A stretch of DNA of 64,000 nt from Ilyonectria destructans (taxonomy: Eukaryota; Ascomycota; Sordariomycetes; Hypocreales; Nectriaceae): NCBI GenBank assembly GCA_020740775.1, contig JAHEWK010000018.1:744001-808000 (forward strand). The letters are read 5' to 3'. A program made the position numbers and the translations under genes. A model generated the notes under the pieces. It was not told where the DNA came from and ran no database searches. It saw only the letters and a list, made by a program, of their open reading frames with translations. Of this stretch, positions 34,044 to 44,223 are shown piece after piece. Numbering within the stretch: position 1 is the first letter of the stretch; the number at the start of each line of letters is the position of its first letter.

Positions 34044-34337
34044 TTGAGCGCACACCCTTTGAAGTTCATGGATGAGAACCAAAGTTTGGGAATGAATGTC
34101 TGGTGGATATGTCCTGCTGAGACAGAGTGTGGGTACATTGGCTTATTTCCTGTTAATGTAAGACCAGGCGACTTGCTATGCGCATTGAACGAATTGTCGC
34201 AGATGGTGGTGCTTAGGAAGAAGGGGGATCACTACCTGTTTGTAGGGACGTGTCGTGTTTTTGGACTCACCTCTGAGAAGCAAGTTGCGGATACGCATCG
34301 TCAAGGAAAAGAGGTCGAGACTATCAAGATTCGATGA
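34044..34337 (+). pseudogene. Orphan C-terminal piece of a HET-domain incompatibility protein
   Basis: The frame from 34044 (recognisable from about residue 17) reads WICPAETECGYIGLFPVN, RPGDLLCALNELSQMVVLRK and KGDHYLFVGTCRVFGL. This matches the conserved C-terminal block of fungal HET proteins (G.IGLGP...GD.VC...G...P..LR..GD.Y..VG..Y.HG). The HET domain itself and more than 400 upstream residues are absent: DAO-1 ends only 38 bp before. The fragment probably marks a deleted or rearranged incompatibility gene. Expression of a 97 aa peptide cannot be ruled out, but no start context supports it. Confidence 0.65.
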
Positions 34338-34890
34338 AATTGTCAGAACAGGTTCATCCCTTTGTTCCGTTTGTTTTTAAGCATACGAGAAAGCTGTTTG
34401 TGAAATAGGAGGCATTTGGGGCTGGGGGATGGATGGTTTAAGGGCTGATAGTATCATCAAGGGTCGCTAGTGTTGTCAGGTTTCCCGTCGATTTTCAGAC
34501 CCAATGCATTGTAGAATCCTAAAGACCCCAACATATAACCAGTCGTTCTACCTTCCTTGCATCAGAATAAGAGTCATGAGACATACATCTCTTAACGGTC
34601 CGAACCAGGTGCTAAACCCACCACAAGGGATTTAAATAAAGATTGATGTTCAGGGTAGATAAGCCTTACAGTTATCACGTCAATTTAGCCGTAGAAACGA
34701 AGTTTAATCAGCGATGGGAACTGTAATTCGCACTGCTGCACCCTCTGTTTCCAGAACCGCTCTCTGTATGTATATAGATCCCCCTCCCCCCAGGAGACGA
34801 CATTTCTTGATAATACATAAGGACACGAACCGTCTTCACGTAATATTCTCGAAAGTGTACATGTAAGCCCCTGCAATCGTCCCGGCTATC
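34338..34890. other. Intergenic, nothing recognised
   Basis: 553 bp downstream of the HET fragment and of the minus-strand UNC93-like gene; 3' flank sequence, T-rich near 34365-34380. No coding frame of note. Confidence 0.45.
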
Positions 34891-36755
34891 TTAATTGGCC
34901 TGGATCTGTTTCGAGGTTGGTACACCTTGTATCACTCCATCCTCACCTACATCAATATCCATGCTGGCAGGGGCCTCCGGCACCAATCGGATGAGGAATA
35001 CCATGCAGGGGATAGCGAGAGCTAGCACTGCGCAGTTGACATAAAACGGAATTCGGGGATCAGAGGTAGAATTAGAGTTGATAGCGTACGAGACAGCTTG
35101 ACCAGCCGTTTCGAAGGCGCGAAACAGGCCGCCCGTGCGAGAAGATGATCCAACATCGGTGGAAAAGGTGCCTAGAATCCAGTATAGAGACAGTTGAGTC
35201 CAATAGCCGGTGACAAATATGATCAAGTACGGGAGGTAGGCCTCGGCCCATCTCTTGCTTGCACTTTGAGAACAAAGGGTGTCAGCACCTGGCCCAACAA
35301 ATACTTGAAGATCAACTCACAGTTCGTAGTCCAGTGCGGCTGTGCCCTTTCCAAACTTGGAATATTCGACGCCAATCCAGATGAAGCAGGCCGATTGGGG
35401 AATGACCCAGAGAGTGAAAGCAAGCCATGCTCGCTTAGACTGCGCCCAGCGCTTTGTATCCAACAGTTTCCCGTAGGCAATGACTGCTGGAATGGTGATT
35501 GTTGCTAAAAACGGATAAGTAATATTTCAACAGTGGCAGTGGCAGTGTTGAATTCACTTACGAACAATGAGGGACGACAAGCTCCGTGCGCGCACTGAAA
35601 AGTGTAGCGAAAGATATGTGCCCATAGTTCCACCATAAAAGAATGAGTAGAAGGCAGGGATAAAAACAAGCCAAGTCTAATATCAAGGTAAGTTATATGC
35701 CGGAGCAATGATCGATGGAAGTTGGCCAACCTTTCTGTACTGAATATGCCTCCAAAGAGCTTTGAACTCTTGCTTCCAGGTGATTCTTCCAGCGATGGGG
35801 ATTTTGGAGCCATCGCTACGTCGAACGCGCCTGGTGGGCGACAGTAGGAAAGCCCAGATTACACCCGTGCAAGCTATGCATTCCAATAATTAGAAACAGT
35901 TATCAGGTCAAGATATTAAGACGACCCTACCAAAACCAACAAAGATGAGGTATGTAGACCATGCAATTCCTCCTGCAGAGGACTGGGTGTTGTTCGTGGA
36001 AAAATTGATGGCGCCACCAATAACGCTGCCCGAGTTTCGCATCGCAGACCAAATGCCTGGGGAAATTTAATTAGCACAGCTCATAGATGGTAATCGGCTC
36101 TGACGTACCTAAATAGAAACCTCTATCGTTTTGATATGGGTACGACAACATTGCGGTCGTCTCTGCGACGTAGAGGAAGCCTGAGGTAAATCCTCCCAGG
36201 ATCTATCAAATTGACCATTAGATTTAAGACTCTCAAAGAGGGAGGTGTATGTAACTTGCGTTTGAGAAGAGCAGGTACCAGTCAACACCGTATTTCGCGT
36301 TCACGTAGTAAGCCGAGCCTGACAGAGGCATGGCCACAGCAGCAATCATGCACGACCACTTGATACCAAACTTGTTAATCAAGGGCCCTCCAATGAGCGT
36401 GACCATACACCCAGACGCGTAATTGAGCGAGTTGGCCAAGTTGGCCAAGTAAGGGCTGGAGAGACCACCACCTCCCAGGTTGGAGATGGCATCGGCCATC
36501 GCTGGGCCAACGAATGAGAGGCTACGCAACCATTATTAAAAGCCAGATTTTGCGTATTGGGTGGCTGGTTGCTTACGCTCCAAACAGGATCATTTGAAAC
36601 AGGACGCTCCTGTAGAATTTGGTGACGGACGAAGCGCGCAGATACGCGTCGTCGACCTCACTACCTTGGCCTCCATTATCGGTATAGCTGGCTACAGTGG
36701 CGAGTTCAGCCCTGTCAGCAATTTTGCTGTCGTCTTTTGGTTGTGAAGTCGCCAT
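34891..36755 (-). CDS. UNC93-like MFS membrane protein, 491 aa
   Basis: Polytopic membrane protein of the UNC-93/DUF895-like MFS branch. Eight exons read leftwards: 36755-36577, 36521-36260, 36202-36109, 36056-35931, 35873-35731, 35676-35562, 35504-35321, 35263-34891 (1476 nt). Family marks: FQMILFGALSFVGPAMADAI at the first helix, NYASGCMVTLIGGPLINKFG, ETTAMLSYPYQNDRGFYLGI, WSAMRNSGSVIGGAINFS and the last loop SSSRTGGLFRAFETAGQAVS. About eleven or twelve hydrophobic helices; the N-terminal 50 and C-terminal 30 residues are polar. Intron 2 has a GC donor (CGCAAGT, GC..AG) and intron 5 a GTTGGC donor. Animal UNC-93 proteins are chaperone-like or regulate channels, but fungal members are usually taken as carriers. 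Its position between two DAO oxidases suggests import or export of their substrate or product. Confidence 0.9.
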
Positions 36756-37052
36756 GAGGAACAGTAAAGCGGAGACGACTAACGGGTCATGGAGGAAATG
36801 AGAAGCACCAAAGGGAACCTAGCTTTATATTGATTACTATTTGCGAGCCTATCATTCATCCATCCTCCATTAGGCGAACGACTGATCAAGCGACATGCAA
36901 GATAGCACCTCCACGTCCATACCTAGATCGATCACCTGGCTTCCTTGTAACATCAACTTGAATCGATGAAACTCAATTGCTACCAGATAAGTCGAACCTT
37001 GCTCTACATCAATCCCTTCACCGGCTAACGGTACACTTTCTGCCGGTTTCAA

Positions 37053-37061
37053 CCGGGCCGG
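37053..37061. promoter_or_regulatory. CCGG-N-CCGG palindrome (carrier side)
   Basis: CCGGGCCGG, reverse complement of the three other copies; about 300 bp upstream of the carrier start at 36755. Confidence 0.5.
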
Positions 37062-37316
37062 GACCTTTGCTGGGGTAACTTAATCGGTCAGACCTCCTTT
37101 GGTATCGAGCTGCCTAGGACCGGGTAATTATTTCCGCAATCGAAATAGTCGGATTGTGTTAGCGGCAGGCATGTCATTTTGCGATCGGCGGAACACGAGT
37201 CGCGTTATCTCCAGCTATCAAAGGCCCTGCTGGAATTCGCCAGGGATTCTTTGGTAGCATCCCGGGACCGGCTATCAATGATATACGACGACTCGCGGCT
37301 CGTCTATTCCTAGGGT

Positions 37317-37351
37317 CCGGCCCGGAGCGTTCTAGCGACTCAGCGGAGTCG
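37317..37351. promoter_or_regulatory. CCGG-N-CCGG plus CGACTC-N4-GAGTCG sites (DAO-2 side)
   Basis: CCGGCCCGG at 37317-37325 is followed after ten bases by the perfect inverted repeat CGACTC/GAGTCG with a 4-base gap at 37336-37351. Both lie 110-150 bp upstream of DAO-2, a usual distance for fungal activator sites. Confidence 0.5.
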
Positions 37352-37462
37352 ACCAGGTCATGATATAACAGACGACACCTAGCTTGCTACAGGCCTCCCA
37401 TTTCCTCCCTATTAGAAATCACCAAGTCTACGCTTTGCCTCAATCGGACTGCTATCAAGATC

Positions 37463-39033
37463 ATGCCGCCTTCCCCGCTCCCCGTCACGAACCCCACGAC
37501 CTCCTTCTGGAGATCGTCTCCACACCTCCTGGACGATTATCGGTCTACCTCTGACGTTCCCTCGCAAGTGGATATTGCTATCATTGGTGCCGGTTATGCA
37601 GGCGTGTCGACAGTGTACCACATCCTCGACATCTGCAAGCGTCGGGGCACCGTGCCTCCTAATATCGTGATTCTTGAAGCTCGGGAAGCCTGTTCTGGGG
37701 CTACCGGTCGAAATGGTATGTTATATCCCTGAACTCGCCTTTTCCAGACTCCAGTCTCAAATAATCTCGTCATAGGCGGTCATCTCAAACCCGACCCCTC
37801 TAATCGGCCGTCTAGTCTCGCCGTCACCCATGGCGTTGACATTGCTTCGGAGTGTGCGACTTTTGAGGCGCGAAATCTTTCCGCGGTGAAGAAGACGATA
37901 GAAGATGAGAGCATTGATTGTGATTTCGTCTTGACACGTGCGGTCGACGTAATGATGTCAGATTCCGTCTGCAACAAGATGAAATCCGGATTCGACATGC
38001 TCAGAAAGAATGCCTTCCCAGGGATGGAAGATGTGCACTTTGCGAAGGGCGCGGACGCGGAAAGGGTGAGCCGAATACCACCTCACGCATATGCTCATCG
38101 TAGCATGTCACGATGCTAATCAGAACTAGTTGTCAGGCGTCAAAGGGGCCAAGGGTTGTCTTTCTTACTCCGCGGGGCATCTGTTCCCATACAAGCTCAT
38201 CCTTCACTTGCTGAGCAATGCCATTGACGCTGGCGTGAATGTGCAAACACACACACCTGTCACCGGGGTTACCAAGTCGGCCGACACGGAGGGCTACTTC
38301 ACGCTCACAACACCACGGGGCTTAGTCCGAGCAAAAGACATCGTGTACGCAACCAACGGTTATATTTCATCGCTACTGCCCGAGTTTACCGATACAATTA
38401 TCCCATCACGGGGGATCTGCAGCCATATTAAGCCTACCAAGAATCCTGCACCCTTCCTGCCGAACTCGTACATGATTCGCTGGTCAGACACCAAGTACGA
38501 GTATTTGATCCCGAGACCTGACGGCAGCATCATTGTCGGAGGGGCGCGGTCCGAGTTTTACCACGACCTGGAAAGCTGGTACAACAATGTCAACGACGAC
38601 CTGTTGATCGACTCTGCAAAGACCTATTTTGATGGATATATGCAGCGTGTATTTCAAGGATGGGAAGACAGCGGCGCTTACACATCCCAGTTGTGGACAG
38701 GAAGTAAGTTCACGTGTCTAATTCAAGCTGTTGAAGTAACTACTAACAAAATCTGCAGTAATGGGATACTCATCTGACTCAATGCCCCACATAGGTGTCG
38801 TTCCAGGAAGAAAGAACCAGTTCATGCTTGCTGGGTTCACTGGACATGGCATGCCACAGATATTTCTCTCGGCGAAGGGAATAGCGTCAATGGTGATTGA
38901 TAAAGTAGATTTCCCGAGTACAGGTATTCCAAGGATATATATGGCTACACAAACTAGATTGGATAATCCAAAGAACTCTATACTAGATGGCTGGAGGGAA
39001 GTACACAAGAAGCTGGACAATGCTAAACTATAA
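37463..39033 (+). CDS. FAD-dependent DAO-family oxidoreductase, 463 aa (DAO-2)
   Basis: Second flavin oxidoreductase of the DAO family. Exons 37463-37715, 37776-38065, 38130-38703 and 38759-39033 (1392 nt). FAD-binding motif DIAIIGAGYAGVSTVYHIL at about residues 37-55 and VILEAREACSGATGRNGGHL, the expected GATGRNGG contact. LSYSAGHLFPYKLILHLL, the helper strand VRAKDIVYATNGY, SIIVGGARSEF and the C-terminal HIGVVPGRKNQFMLAGFTGHGMP complete the fold. The first and last thirds resemble DAO-1, including the shared start P-x2-NPT.SFW, so the two are ancient paralogues rather than a recent duplication. No signal peptide. Likely reaction: oxidation of a secondary amine or amino acid with production of hydrogen peroxide; the substrate is not predictable. 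It is divergent from the UNC93-like carrier. Confidence 0.93.
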
Positions 39034-39935
39034 GGAAGGGGCTGCTTATACAATGATACGAAAACTGTTCGTCATTCAGCCAAATCGTGCTTTGTGATGA
39101 CAATTCATTCCCATTAATCAAGCAATTTCGCCTTATTCATTCATGTGCTTCCTCGGCTAGACCAGCCCCCTGAGGGAATAAACTTTCCCTGTACTTCGGT
39201 ACGCTTGTGCCCCTGGCCTGAGCTGCTCTTTACCGCCCGTCTCAAGGGCGGGTTCACTCTTTGTCCAAGATAAAGAAGAGATAAGGGTCCCGACGAGTCA
39301 TACAGTCGTATTCACGGGATTTATTCCATGCAGCTAGGTGATGACATAGTTTGTATCTAACAAGACGTAGCTCTTCCTGTCAATAACCAAGAAACTAGTA
39401 CCGCCGCAATAACGAGGCCTACATTGAGAGGGACAAGCCGTACATTCATACACTTCGAGCCTTATAGACTGTAAAGAGTACTGGTTCCGCTGAGTGCTTT
39501 TGGCCCAGAGAAGCTTACCGTGGACAGCTCTTATGCCGGCGAGATGTTGAATCGCTGCTCTAGGATTCTGTATCGAGAACATCCGTCGGGATCAGGAGGG
39601 TGGCAGACGGGATCAGTAGCCGTCCCGTGCGATCGGTAGAGATTTATGACTTGACGTCACCGACAGATCATATTAGGTTAATCCGGAGGAAAGGGGAGGG
39701 GGTGGTGACTACTCGACCAGGCCGAGACAATCATCACCCCATTCATTTGTGGCTTGTGGCTTGACATGTGAGCAAGACTGAAAGGCTCCAGTATAAGTAT
39801 ATGAACTAATGTACCCCCTCGCTTCAATTCGTCGTCCATTTGCATCGACCTGTACCCTCTCCAGGAATACGTCGCATCTGACTCGTATCAGTAAACACAA
39901 CCACAATCAAACCACATCCCTCATTCTACTTCAAG
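39034..39935. other. Intergenic, 0.9 kb, promoter of the MARVEL-like gene at right
   Basis: No gene recognised. The 120 bp before 39936 are C/A-rich (CAACCACAATCAAACCACATCC), like leaders of expressed fungal genes. Confidence 0.5.
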
Positions 39936-40814
39936 ATGTCGCGCGAGACGAGCGATGGCAAGTCCCACAAGGCAATTTCTGTATTCTTGCGCTTGGGTGA
40001 GCTCTGTTCCGCCATCATTGTCTTGGGCATTCTCAGTCGCTTTGCCTATCTACTGTCAATTGCTGAAGTACATGCCGATTCGAGGATTGTCTACGCCATG
40101 GTGACCGCAGGGATCGGCATCCTCTTCTCTCTTCTGTTCTGCCCCCCCTTCGACGGCCTCTTCATGGGCTTCCCGTTTGATTTTATATTGTGGATAATGT
40201 GGCTGGTGGCATTCTGCCTGCTTGAAACGGTACGACCAAACCCATCATTCCCATTCCAATGCTCCATTCTAGGCTGGCCGTCGTACTTATCATCTCCGTG
40301 AACAGAGAACATCCTCAGGGGGCTGCTCTTCTCGCTGGTTTAACAATTATTGGGGCTACTACTGGGGCCGCTACTGGCACGTTGGTCGCGTCGGAACAGT
40401 CAACGTCAACAGGGCGGGATGTGGCGAGTGGAGAACAACACTGGCATTTGCCTTCGTCGCTTCTTTCCTGCACCTTATCAGTGGAATTTTGGTGAGTAAT
40501 ATCCTGCGTACAGCTTAGATTCTGAAGACTCGTCAAAGCTAATCACATATTCGCAGGGAATTTATGTCTTCAAGACATATGTCCACGTAAAGACGACAAT
40601 GCAGAGCGCGAAACATGTATCGGAAAAGCTCTACAAGTGAGTCTATCACGGCCATTATACTACCTGGCTTCTCCCAACTAATCACTATTCTTCTACCAGG
40701 AGCAGTAAGAAACCACCACGCGGTTCTGATCAGATTCGGGACGTTGAGAATGGAACAAGCACTACCCAACCCCCACCCAAGGACGAGATGCAGCATGTTG
40801 GTGCTCATAATTAA
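39936..40814 (+). CDS. MARVEL-like four-helix membrane protein, 224 aa
   Basis: Small polytopic protein. Exons 39936-40229, 40306-40491, 40557-40636 and 40700-40814 (675 nt). Four hydrophobic segments: LGELCSAIIVLGILSRFAYL, IVYAMVTAGIGILFSLLFC, FDFILWIMWLVAFCLLE and LAFAFVASFLHLISGIL. Between the third and fourth is a loop rich in Trp, Tyr and Gly (RWFNNYWGYYWGRYWHVGRV) ending NRAGCGEWRTT. This layout is typical of fungal MARVEL-type proteins of the plasma membrane. The C-terminal tail is hydrophilic, with KKPPRGSDQIRDVEN. Function within the family is poorly known (membrane apposition, trafficking). The model is supported by all four splice joins staying in frame. Confidence 0.85.
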
Positions 40815-41831
40815 TGGTGGCACTATTCCTCGATCGGACATTGGCTCGACCTTCTTGCTTGTTATAATGCCACTATGTACTTGAGTGCCAGGTGAGAAGG
40901 CTGAAACGACACAGATTGGATCTCGCTGCCGTACGTGGTTGATTGGAAACACTGCAATAATACATCATGGTTATCACTGACCGACAGTGTTCTCCCGTGA
41001 TAATGTCCCAATCAATGTAAAGGCTTGTGAGAGGAGGGTACACCAACGACTCCATGTGGCCAGCGGGCAGAATACTGGGGAAATTACATGCGAGCCCAAT
41101 TGAAGCCCATGGAGATACACACGGAAATATCCGCCTTCCTAGCTGAAATACTAGGACAACTTCGGCTTGCGTCTGAATTCCCATTACTAATAGCAATCTG
41201 GAGTTTACTCTTCGCCGAGACACAAGTTCTGAGGCACCAGTTTACACCTCAAAGGATGCATACATTACGATGGTGGGGTGACACGAGTGACAAGTCAGAT
41301 GTGACAGAATCCAACTAGTCGATGTATGGCACTTGGCTGCATATGTGGCGCAACTCAATAGTGTTGTGGTAGAGAAACATTCACCGTGCGGTGTGAACCA
41401 TCGATCATGGAGATCCTCCTGCCATGCTCCGTATGTTGATCCATACAAGGTGGCTGTAGTCTATTTTGTGAATGAATACATCTCAACAGAGGCGGTCGAG
41501 ACGAGTATTATCACTGCCACACTGCTTAAGAGTCGTTGTCTCCTTGCCGTCCCAGTATGGGTATGCACTCCCGTGCCGTGTGGAATTGGTTCAACTCGTC
41601 AGCGGCTTGTGGCTGAAGTATAATCGTGACACGTCCACGTTGAGCGTGTGGCCCAATTATGTTCAAGAGACGAGGTGCATGCCCGAAACGTCAAAGGATG
41701 GGAATTCGTGAATAGGACTAATGATGCTCCTTTGTGCAAGCCTCCCATGCCGGACTTTCCGCCATTGTCCGAGATATTCCCATCAGCGCGTGGCCACGTA
41801 CAATTTGCCTTGTTTAGTTGACCCTCAATAA
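40815..41831. other. Intergenic, 1.0 kb, nothing recognised
   Basis: Short frames on both strands have no family support. This is the convergent 3' region between the MARVEL-like gene and the minus-strand hypothetical gene. Confidence 0.45.
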
Positions 41832-42398
41832 TTATTTCACATTCATAATCCTATTGAGAACAGTTTTCTGTATCGCCGATACCGCTATGTGCGTGAGGGG
41901 ATGTTTTTTCGGGTCGTGGTCCAAAAGTATGTCCATAGTTGCTGAAGCTGTGGCCACTGAGGCGACTTTGAATCCCTTTTCTCCAAGCCACAACCCATGA
42001 TCATTCCGAATTCGATATGCTGCCCCTACTGCCGTACTAATCGCCTTCTCTGCAGTATGCTTTTCAAAAGCATGATCACTTTTGCTGCGTTTCCTTGGCG
42101 GATGTGTCTTTTTCCGATTGGCTGTGGGGTGGCCGCTCGTCCCTGGTGTGATGCTGTGTGACCGTTGGCGGTGAGATTCATGAGTATGGAGGCGGGCGTC
42201 GATAGGTTTGCTCTTTGGACTCGATTTATCGCTAATGTCTCCCGAATTTCTTGATTTCTGGTGCCGAGCATGGTCGGGTGGGTCGACTTTCATCAATGGC
42301 AAGCCATGGGAGCGAGGGCTATTGTGCTCGTCTTCATCACTCCAGTGACGGCGTCCGCGCCCTCGAGCTCGGTATCGTGTATGACCATCGTGTTCCAT
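41832..42398 (-). CDS. Basic, Ser/His-rich hypothetical protein, 188 aa
   Basis: Single-exon frame read leftwards. Residues 1-110 are hydrophilic and unusually rich in Arg, His, Ser and Lys (HPPRKRSKSDHAFEKHTAEK). Residues 110-188 form a conserved-looking domain, KAISTAVGAAYRIRNDHGLW, then GEKGFKVASVATASATMDIL and IAVSAIQKTVLNRIMN, with small-residue helices like glycine-zipper proteins. This two-part build is common in uncharacterised fungal proteins with basic N termini, often named DUF3824-like, but I cannot assign the family. The composition, clean start and conserved-looking end argue for a real gene. It has no obvious signal peptide or membrane helix. Confidence 0.65.
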   Translation of the reverse strand: MEHDGHTRYRARGRGRRHWSDEDEHNSPRSHGLPLMKVDPPDHARHQKSRNSGDISDKSSPKSKPIDARLHTHESHRQRSHSITPGTSGHPTANRKKTHPPRKRSKSDHAFEKHTAEKAISTAVGAAYRIRNDHGLWLGEKGFKVASVATASATMDILLDHDPKKHPLTHIAVSAIQKTVLNRIMNVK

Positions 42399-44223
42399 GT
42401 TTATGGGTAATGACGTTAATGTTTCATGAAAAACGCCTGCTATATATATTTACCATGATTCCGGGTGGGAAATGGCGCTCGTTACTCCTCACAAGCACAA
42501 CATTTTACATGTGCATTATGCCAAAGAATGAGGCACCATCTCATGATATTAACAGGCCGGAAAGTCTTCATTAATTACCAATGGCAGATGAGGCAATGGT
42601 CATTGAACCTTGCCATTAATTGATTCCAGTCAATACGGAGAAGTAAAGCCCTCAATGCCATCTTGCTCTAGCGTTGCCGTTGGAAGAAGCGAGGAGATTG
42701 AAAGACACCTTGCAGCAGGGGCCAAGACTGCCACTCTCCGACAGTGCAGGGATGCCCCTTGTGACGTAATTCTGATGGTGAATTCATGACGACTTCGAAA
42801 TAGCTCCAATGGACAAACACGGGTTTTCGAGCTAATGATGAGACAAAATGGCCTAATCAGATCCCCAAGCCTCAGGCATAAAGTGCCCTCAAACTCAAAA
42901 CAAAGGAGGCTCAAAGTCATTCGCTATGGCTACTGATCCACATGCCCGCGATCTCGATCTCGAAGCTCAAGCAGCCACGTGTTTAGCCAGAACAGCATGG
43001 CTGTTCTGCATGACATCCATGTGGTAGCACTACGGCAAAATGTCTTGAACACAATGCACCACCAATTATATCCCCGAATCAGGAGCGATTGCAGAATATA
43101 GCTGCAGGACTATGCCTTGAATTTGTTATCCAGAATGTATGTCGGCAGTTCGGATACGAGACTCCGTCCGTAGTGTTGTGTCCCAGAGTCAGAAGATACT
43201 CAACTTTCGACGCCTGATCATACAAGTCAAGTAGATTAATGTCTGATAATTTTGATACCACGAGAAGGATCGTATTCTTGCATGATCGTCAGGGCACTCG
43301 TTGTGGTGGCTCTAAAACCACACCCACAAATGTTTAGCCTGTTGTTGATTCCCCGCACTAGGGACAAGCGGATGATCCTTTGTCTTGGCCACCCTAGAGA
43401 TCCTGAGAAGGTGGCATGTGGCGCTATCTGGTAGAGCACATTGGCTTACAGACTCAAGGTTCTGTCAGCTACTCAACTGTCGATTTCCTTTGAATGCTGG
43501 GGTGGCATTCGCAGAGAAAGTCTACGTTGGAAAGCCCCGAGCACGCCCGACCGGCGTCGGAGGATCGCCTTGATTGGCTTCACATAAGCGACCTGAACCC
43601 TGACGCGTACAATAACAAGTTCATTGGTCATGATGCAGTGTGCAGAAAACAGGCATTGTCCTTGTTGGCGAGGCACAGGGCCCTGATTAACGGCGACGGC
43701 TTTTTCCCTGCACTTGATAGCGTCCTGGAAATTTCGTCGATCAGGGCCACGTCGGTGGCGTACTCTGTGGTGTGACATATCTCCGTGGCTTGTCTGGCGG
43801 TAACTGTGCCGATAGGTCACTGTCGTAGCCGCATGAGAACCTCTGCGGTGACATTCTTCACAAGTTCCGGATCAAATCGGGTTTGTTAACCTCGGCCTGA
43901 TGCCGTTTCTGTTAGCTACAGATTGAGTATCCATGGACTAGAAGCTCGGTGAAAATTGCGGACCACGGCTTTGCGGGAAGTGCGAGATGTGTTGTGAGAA
44001 TCGAAGTCATGCGATGTCTAATGCGCAGCGTACACCAATACTGCCATTCACTTCCACCGAAAATGCTAGCCCTTGGAAATCCAGCCCAGTTTGTGCATGA
44101 ATATGCCACTCTTTAATGACACGGTCTTACTCGTTACTCGATACTCAGTTCCTATCTCTAATCGTCCTTTCACATGATCTCCAACATGCTTCTTGATCGC
44201 CACTTAAAAAGAAAAAGACAATA
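42399..44223. other. Intergenic, 1.8 kb, no supportable gene
   Basis: The best frame (43494-43775 +) encodes about 93 residues with a coding-like end (NKFIGHDAVCRKQALSLLAR) but no known motif, no clear splice partners and a doubtful start. It may be a relic. A near-perfect 9 bp inverted repeat (CAGAACAGC-ATG-GCTGTTCTG) lies at 42988-43008. Confidence 0.45.

Larger units (their letters stand above)
36756..37462. promoter_or_regulatory. Bidirectional promoter between UNC93-like carrier and DAO-2
   Basis: Divergent 707 bp region. It carries CCGGGCCGG at 37053-37061 and CCGGCCCGG at 37317-37325, a perfect gapped palindrome CGACTC-AGCG-GAGTCG at 37336-37351 (about 110 bp before the DAO-2 ATG) and a GATA-type core (TTATCT) near 37204. 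A shared control of both genes is therefore plausible. Confidence 0.6.

Noticed and set aside
43415..43490. tRNA-like string GGTAGAGCAC with a downstream GGTTC
   Set aside because: No acceptor-stem pairing and no GTTCGAATC T-loop; not a tRNA.
43494..43775. 93-codon plus frame with coding-like end
   Set aside because: No motif, doubtful start and no partner exons.
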